Shown here: one piece after another, positions 62,909-64,000 of the stretch
How the letters are laid out: the number at the start of each line of letters is the position of its first letter
Position numbering within the stretch: the stretch's first letter is position 1
DNA from: Verrucomicrobiia bacterium
GTDB lineage: Bacteria > Verrucomicrobiota > Verrucomicrobiia > Limisphaerales > UBA11358
Direction of reading: 5' to 3'
Assembly (NCBI GenBank): GCA_031290985.1
Contig: JARLJW010000023.1
Location: 1-64,000, forward strand
Length of the DNA stretch: 64,000 bases
Position numbers and translations under genes: made by a program
Notes under the pieces: generated by a model
What the model was told of the DNA's origin: nothing
Databases searched by the model: none
Seen by the model: the letters and a program-made list of their open reading frames with translations, nothing else

Positions 62909-64000
62909 TGATAGACCCAGGTTTCGCCGATGACATTCGTGCCCTGCTGCATGGTGCAGCGCAGGTCCACCGCCTCGTGGCTGTCCGGATTGGGCAGCAT
63001 CTTCACGATGGCGCGCCACGTGCCGAGAAAATTGTTCCGCATGACGAAATTGTCCACGATCCTCGCCCCGCCGCTGCAGCTGGCGATGGCCACCGGCGGC
63101 TTGTCCTCCGGAATCTTGTCAAACTTCGGCCCGTCAAAATCGATCACGAACTGCCGGGCGCCCTTGAACTGCGCATCCAGCCCCACGCGCGTGGAGACCA
63201 CGCGGTCCGGCGAGCGTTTCACATCCGCCTCGCCGCCTTCCCAGTGCAGAGTATAGCCAAAACGGAACGGTTCGAGCGGCGCGGGCTTTTTCTTCGGGTC
63301 CCAGAACGCGACGATGTTGTCCAAGCCCTCGTAACCGGTGCTTAATTCCAGCAGATGCAGGTCGCCCTCGTGCCAGTCGCCGTCCGGTTCCACCCAGACG
63401 CTCGGCACCTGGTGGTACAGGTTGAACGAGTCCTGGTAGGCGGCAAAATTCCGTTCCCGCTGCAGCAGGCCGAAGCCTTTGATGCCCGGCGCGGAAAAGA
63501 CCTGGTGGCGCATCATGGCAGGGTTGTCGAGCGGACGGAAAAAGAGCTCGCCGTTGCCCATGTGGACCAGCAATCCATCGCTGTCGTGGACCTCCGTACG
63601 GTAGTCGTCGAACTTGCGTTCCGTGTTCTTGCCGAACCAGAACATGCTGGTCAACGGCGCGAGGCCGAAGGTCTTGGTTGGCTTGCGGTTCTTGTCCACG
63701 GCCGCGATCTTGCCCGGCTCGCGGAAATAGACCACGGCCCGGATGTCGGCGGTGGTGCTTTCGCCGGGGTGGATGAAAAATTCATACGCGCCCGCGCAAC
63801 TCACGCTGTCGAGGATCGCAAAGATGTGCAGGGCGTCATCGCCGGGGCTGCCGGGCTTGCCCAGCCACCAGTCCGTGAAGATGGGGAACTCCTCCGGGCG
63901 GTCGCTTTCACCGCAGTCCAGCGCCAGCCCGCGCGCCGATTCGCCGTAGCGCAGGTTCCGGCCGAGCAGACGGAAATAACTCGCGCCCAGAAACGACCCC
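62893..64000 (-). CDS. opgG: Glucans biosynthesis protein OpgG (N-terminus outside window)
   Basis: The 3' 369 codons of opgG/mdoG; the gene continues past the window edge, so signal peptide and start are not visible. The frame reads FLGASYFRLLGRNLRYGESA at the edge, followed by GLALDCGESDRPEEFPIFTD, then SMFWFGKNTERKFDDYRTEV and SDGLLVHMGNGELFFRPLDN, all typical of the periplasmic OpgG/OpgD beta-sandwich that processes osmoregulated glucans. It ends VYQWSPP. It heads the opgG, membrane protein, opgH operon. Confidence 0.9.
   Translation of the reverse strand, partial: GSFLGASYFRLLGRNLRYGESARGLALDCGESDRPEEFPIFTDWWLGKPGSPGDDALHIFAILDSVSCAGAYEFFIHPGESTTADIRAVVYFREPGKIAAVDKNRKPTKTFGLAPLTSMFWFGKNTERKFDDYRTEVHDSDGLLVHMGNGELFFRPLDNPAMMRHQVFSAPGIKGFGLLQRERNFAAYQDSFNLYHQVPSVWVEPDGDWHEGDLHLLELSTGYEGLDNIVAFWDPKKKPAPLEPFRFGYTLHWEGGEADVKRSPDRVVSTRVGLDAQFKGARQFVIDFDGPKFDKIPEDKPPVAIASCSGGARIVDNFVMRNNFLGTWRAIVKMLPNPDSHEAVDLRCTMQQGTNVIGETWVYQWSPP

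Overview
The window looks like a chromosomal segment of a Verrucomicrobiota bacterium, most likely the Pedosphaera/Limisphaerales side of the phylum. The evidence is composite: GC-rich coding DNA, a PEP/VPD-CTERM-type sorting signal, a choice-of-anchor-Q beta-helix protein, a BatD/MoxR/DUF58/DUF4381/BatA/BatB operon, a Planctomycetes/Verrucomicrobia-type cytochrome, and intergenic DNA full of short hairpins and quasi-tandem heptamers. No rRNA, tRNA, CRISPR array, prophage or intact insertion sequence was recognised.

Layout. 1-5.4 kb is accessory: a PEP-CTERM protein, 1.7 kb of repeat-rich non-coding DNA, an orphan 3' fragment of mqnC, an AT-rich DUF433/PIN-like toxin-antitoxin pair, a decayed PEP-CTERM fragment and an ATP-grasp gene. 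5.5-12.5 kb holds a 1144-residue enzyme (probably PPi-type PEP carboxykinase) and a hybrid histidine kinase. 13-19.5 kb carries a beta-helix surface protein, an AbrB-type permease operon with a YecD-like hydrolase and divergent TetR regulator, and an MFS exporter. 19.5-22.6 kb is accessory again (hairpins, a secreted protein, a chimeric toxin-antitoxin pair, a frameshifted esterase). 22.7-28.2 kb is a tightly coupled operon (dus, membrane protein, phosphoesterase, recG). 28.3-38.8 kb holds a ROK kinase and the Bat aerotolerance-type operon. 38.9-45.2 kb has yebC, a cytochrome, a DUF2264 protein and dnaE. 45.3-54.7 kb is a surface-polysaccharide locus: MsbA-like exporter, sulfotransferase and seven glycosyltransferase-like genes. 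54.7-59.6 kb is a PaoABC-like periplasmic molybdenum aldehyde oxidoreductase operon with a MocA-like nucleotidyltransferase. 60.1-64 kb is opgH, an unnamed membrane gene and the 3' part of opgG (periplasmic glucan synthesis).

The most unusual feature is a recurrent displacement of gene ends. The last 63 bp of the 1144-residue enzyme gene recur at the 3' ends of a PEP-CTERM gene and of a PEP-CTERM remnant. About 120 bp of a recG 3' end is fused in frame to a truncated ParE/RelE toxin 1.7 kb from recG itself. An mqnC 3' end sits alone at 2.7 kb. The first 64 bp of a DUF58 gene are duplicated on either side of a hairpin-rich insertion inside the bat operon. RecG itself has repeat-derived codons in its helicase domain. 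A three-hairpin element occurs twice with the same spacing. Together these suggest recurrent repeat-associated shuffling of gene termini; the mechanism is inference.
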